From Devosia insulae DS-56 (lineage in GTDB: Bacteria; Pseudomonadota; Alphaproteobacteria; Rhizobiales; Devosiaceae): a stretch of DNA of 34,055 bases. Every line of letters starts with the position of its first letter. Position 1 is the stretch's first letter. Shown here piece after piece: positions 32,171 through 34,055 of the stretch. The DNA is taken from NCBI RefSeq assembly GCF_000970465.2, contig NZ_LAJE02000378.1, forward strand, positions 1 through 34,055. Reading direction: 5' to 3'. The position numbers and the translations under genes were made by a program. The notes under the pieces are model-generated. The model did not search any database and was not told where the DNA came from. It saw only the letters and a program-made list of their open reading frames with translations.

Positions 32171-32973
32171 GCCCGGTGCTGGAAGTTCGCGGCGTTTCGG
32201 TCGCCATCGAACGCAAACGGATCGTCGAAGCCGTCAGCGTCACGGCGCGCGCCGGCGAAGTGCTGGCGATCATCGGACCGAACGGTTCGGGCAAGACGAC
32301 GCTGATGAAGGCGCTGAGCGGCGAACTCGAACACCAGGGCGATATCGCGCTGAACGGCCGGCCTCTGCGCACGCTGCCGCCACGCACGGCGGCGACGATG
32401 CGCGCGGTGATGCCGCAGGCCTCGGTGCTGAGCTTTCCGTTCACGGTGCGCGAAGTGGTGCGGCTGGGACTGTCGGCGGGGCTTGGCGTGCCGCCGGCGC
32501 AGCGCGAGGCGGTGGTCGCGGCGGCGCTGCGGCGGGTCGACCTCGCGGGGTTCAGCGGCCGGATGTACCAGAGCCTTTCGGGTGGCGAGCAGCAGCGGGT
32601 GCAGCTGGCGCGGGTGCTGTGCCAGGTGTGGCAGCCGGCATTCGAGGGGTTGCCACGCCTGTTGCTGCTGGATGAACCGGTGTCGAGCCTCGACATCAAG
32701 CACCAGTTGCTGGTGATGGAAATCGCGCGGGGCTTTGCGGCAGCCGGCGGCGCCGTAGTGGCCATCCTCCATGACCTCAACCTCGCGGCGCTCTACGCCG
32801 ATCAGGTGCTGGTGATGTCAGAGGGCCGGCGCGCCGCCTGTGGCGCACCGGCTCAGGTGCTGGATATCGCGCTGGTACGCGAGGTGTTCGGCTGCGAACT
32901 CACGACGCTGCAGCTCCCCAACGGCACCTCGCTGTTCGCCCCTGCAGTGGCAACGCAGCTCGCCGCGGAGTAG
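32164..32973 (+). CDS. hmuV: Heme ABC importer ATPase HmuV
   Basis: The ATPase of the heme importer, 269 residues. Walker A GPNGSGKTT is at 38-46. The signature is in QSLSGGEQQRV, Walker B in LLLLDEPVSSLD and the switch His in ILHDLN. The long insert between signature and Walker B (CQVWQPAFEGLPR) is typical of HmuV. ATG 32164 lies seven bases inside the hmuU end; a GTG three bases later would overlap as GTGA. It is the last gene of the operon. The next gene is on the other strand with only a four-base gap and no terminator. Confidence 0.93.
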   Translation: MVSPVLEVRGVSVAIERKRIVEAVSVTARAGEVLAIIGPNGSGKTTLMKALSGELEHQGDIALNGRPLRTLPPRTAATMRAVMPQASVLSFPFTVREVVRLGLSAGLGVPPAQREAVVAAALRRVDLAGFSGRMYQSLSGGEQQRVQLARVLCQVWQPAFEGLPRLLLLDEPVSSLDIKHQLLVMEIARGFAAAGGAVVAILHDLNLAALYADQVLVMSEGRRAACGAPAQVLDIALVREVFGCELTTLQLPNGTSLFAPAVATQLAAE

Positions 32974-32977
32974 CGGT

Positions 32978-33892
32978 TCAGCCGAGGAAGAAACGCTCGA
33001 GCTCGGGCGCGACAACTTCGGGGGCAGCGTTGTGGGTCTGGCCCTCGAGGCTGCGGTGCTCGGCACTGGGCAGCAGGCCGGCAACCGAACGAGCCGAGTT
33101 GCGGATCCATTCGGGACTGGCGCCGCCATCCATCACCAATACCGGGATGGTGACGCCATCCCATGCCCCTGACGCGAGAGGCTTGCCCGACATCCTGCCG
33201 CCCAGCACCGCGACGTCATAGGCGAGGGTGTGGGCCAGGGCTTCGAGCCCCGGCCAGGCGGGCGCGGACTTCATCTGCGCCACGGCCTCGGCAGGCGTGC
33301 CGACCACCTCGACGAGGAAATACTCGACTGCATCGCCACGACGATCGGCGGCGATCAGCTCGTCGATATGTCTCGCGAAGTCGGCAGGCGGTGGCGGACG
33401 ACTGCCGTCGGTGATGAAGGGGGGCTCGTAGAGCGAGAGTTTTGTCACCCTGCCCGCGAGCTTTGCCGTGGCTTCGAGCGACAACACCGCACCCGACGAG
33501 TGGCCGTGGATGAACGCCGTGCCGCCCAGCGCCTCGATGATGGCGTCGATATCCTCGATCTCGCGCTCGACCGCGTAAGGCGGCGTGTCGCCGCTCTTGC
33601 CCCTGCCCCGCCGATCAAAGCTGACCGTGGTAAAGCGCGGGGCGAGGAGCTTCGCGAGCGGCGCCGCGCCCGAGCCGTCGCTGAGCGCGCCGCCGACCAG
33701 GATGAGCGCCGGTCCTTCGTCCGACCGGGTGATAGCGATAGGGGTCCCGTCTTTCGAGGTGACCTCTGATGCTGCTTCGTTCGCTTCCAACTTCGCCTCC
33801 TCTGCCGACGACCTGATAGGGAGGGTTGAGGCCATGATGCCCGCAAGCCCCGTCGTGACGAACATGCGTCTGCTCAGCGAATATCCAGTCAT
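32978..33892 (-). CDS. Secreted alpha/beta hydrolase with Tat-like signal
   Basis: A 304-residue hydrolase of the alpha/beta fold. ATG 33892 has GGAG about eight bases upstream. The N-terminus LSRRMFVTTGLAG has a twin-arginine motif (SRRMFV) and a short hydrophobic stretch ending near SSA, so export by Tat is likely. The nucleophile Ser is in GHSSG, and the catalytic His is probably in GQTHNA. Asp in VMDGG or in a nearby loop would complete the triad. SFDRRGRGKSGD is the usual region before the nucleophile. Substrates range from esters to lactones and cannot be told here. It ends tail to tail with hmuV. Confidence 0.82.
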   Translation of the reverse strand: MTGYSLSRRMFVTTGLAGIMASTLPIRSSAEEAKLEANEAASEVTSKDGTPIAITRSDEGPALILVGGALSDGSGAAPLAKLLAPRFTTVSFDRRGRGKSGDTPPYAVEREIEDIDAIIEALGGTAFIHGHSSGAVLSLEATAKLAGRVTKLSLYEPPFITDGSRPPPPADFARHIDELIAADRRGDAVEYFLVEVVGTPAEAVAQMKSAPAWPGLEALAHTLAYDVAVLGGRMSGKPLASGAWDGVTIPVLVMDGGASPEWIRNSARSVAGLLPSAEHRSLEGQTHNAAPEVVAPELERFFLG

Positions 33893-34038
33893 GCGACCAC
33901 TCCGCCTTGGTTCCCCCCGGTAACGGGTCGATCCGCCGAGGGTTCCACATTGGAGGGGGCGGGCCTGGGGCCATGCGCCGCTGGCGAGCAGCGCTATCGC
34001 ACATGGCGAGGCATAGCTCGGCTCGCACAGAGTACCCC
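33893..34038. other. Genomic end without a recognised gene
   Basis: These bases lie upstream of the hydrolase start and hold its ribosome site near 33901. I see no clear gene or palindrome in the rest. The region may hold the hydrolase promoter or the start of a gene beyond the cut. Confidence 0.5.
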
Positions 34039-34055
34039 CTGTCTCTTATACCAAT
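34039..34055 (-). other. Tn5 mosaic end at the right border
   Basis: Positions 34039-34051 match the first 13 bases of the reversed Tn5 mosaic end (CTGTCTCTTATAC) exactly; the last four bases diverge. Together with the left adapter this shows the window is one tagmented fragment or an assembly closed by untrimmed adapters. The genomic sequence ends at 34038. Confidence 0.9.

Overview
The window reads as chromosomal DNA of a high-GC alphaproteobacterium, most likely order Hyphomicrobiales and possibly Devosia-like. The reasons are the many ABC importers, the hmuSTUV heme locus, a XylB-like SDR with the NDDRH signature, and palindromic intergenic elements of the type common in Rhizobiales. The taxon is inferred and was not checked by any search. 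Both ends are artificial. Positions 113-145 match a Nextera/Tn5 read-1 adapter at 31 of 33 bases, and 34039-34051 match the Tn5 mosaic end, so genomic sequence runs only from 146 to 34038.

Layout. 146-2025: a truncated CAP-domain lipoprotein, a small membrane protein and a WecA/WbpL-type polyprenyl-phosphate sugar-1-phosphate transferase. 2095-2297: a 203-bp intergenic element with 14-bp terminal inverted repeats. 2315-9286 (minus strand): a seven-gene operon with a GtsABC-like sugar importer, its UgpC/MalK-type ATPase, a XylB-like aldose dehydrogenase, a TIM-barrel isomerase/epimerase and a second SDR. It is divergent from a ROK repressor (9453-10652), with a candidate operator between them. 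An atypical NAD-dependent epimerase follows at 10805-11773.

11868-18374 (plus strand): an XRE-cupin regulator, a translationally coupled GAF-domain protein and a complete Dpp/Opp-type importer, with a perfect 15-bp palindrome before the regulator. 18407-19453 (minus): a MraY-like transferase outside any cell-wall gene cluster. 19547-25854 (minus): a carbohydrate locus with a GH4 glycosidase, a PfkB kinase, a CUT1 binding protein, an amidohydrolase and two permeases but no ATPase. It is divergent from a GntR/UTRA regulator (25990-26754), which ends at a clear terminator.

26803-32973: a heme-uptake locus with a TonB-dependent receptor divergent from hmuS-hmuT-hmuU-hmuV. A secreted alpha/beta hydrolase lies tail to tail with hmuV (32978-33892).

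The three solute-importer loci follow one plan: a regulator next to or at the head of the operon, a candidate palindromic operator, and a hairpin between the binding-protein gene and the next gene, which may keep binding-protein mRNA in excess. I saw no tRNA, rRNA, CRISPR array, insertion sequence or phage gene. No wholly new system is proven. The best candidates for a second look are the stand-alone MraY-like enzyme, the GAF protein embedded in the peptide-importer operon, the GH4/PfkB/amidohydrolase locus without an ATPase, and the terminal-inverted-repeat intergenic element.
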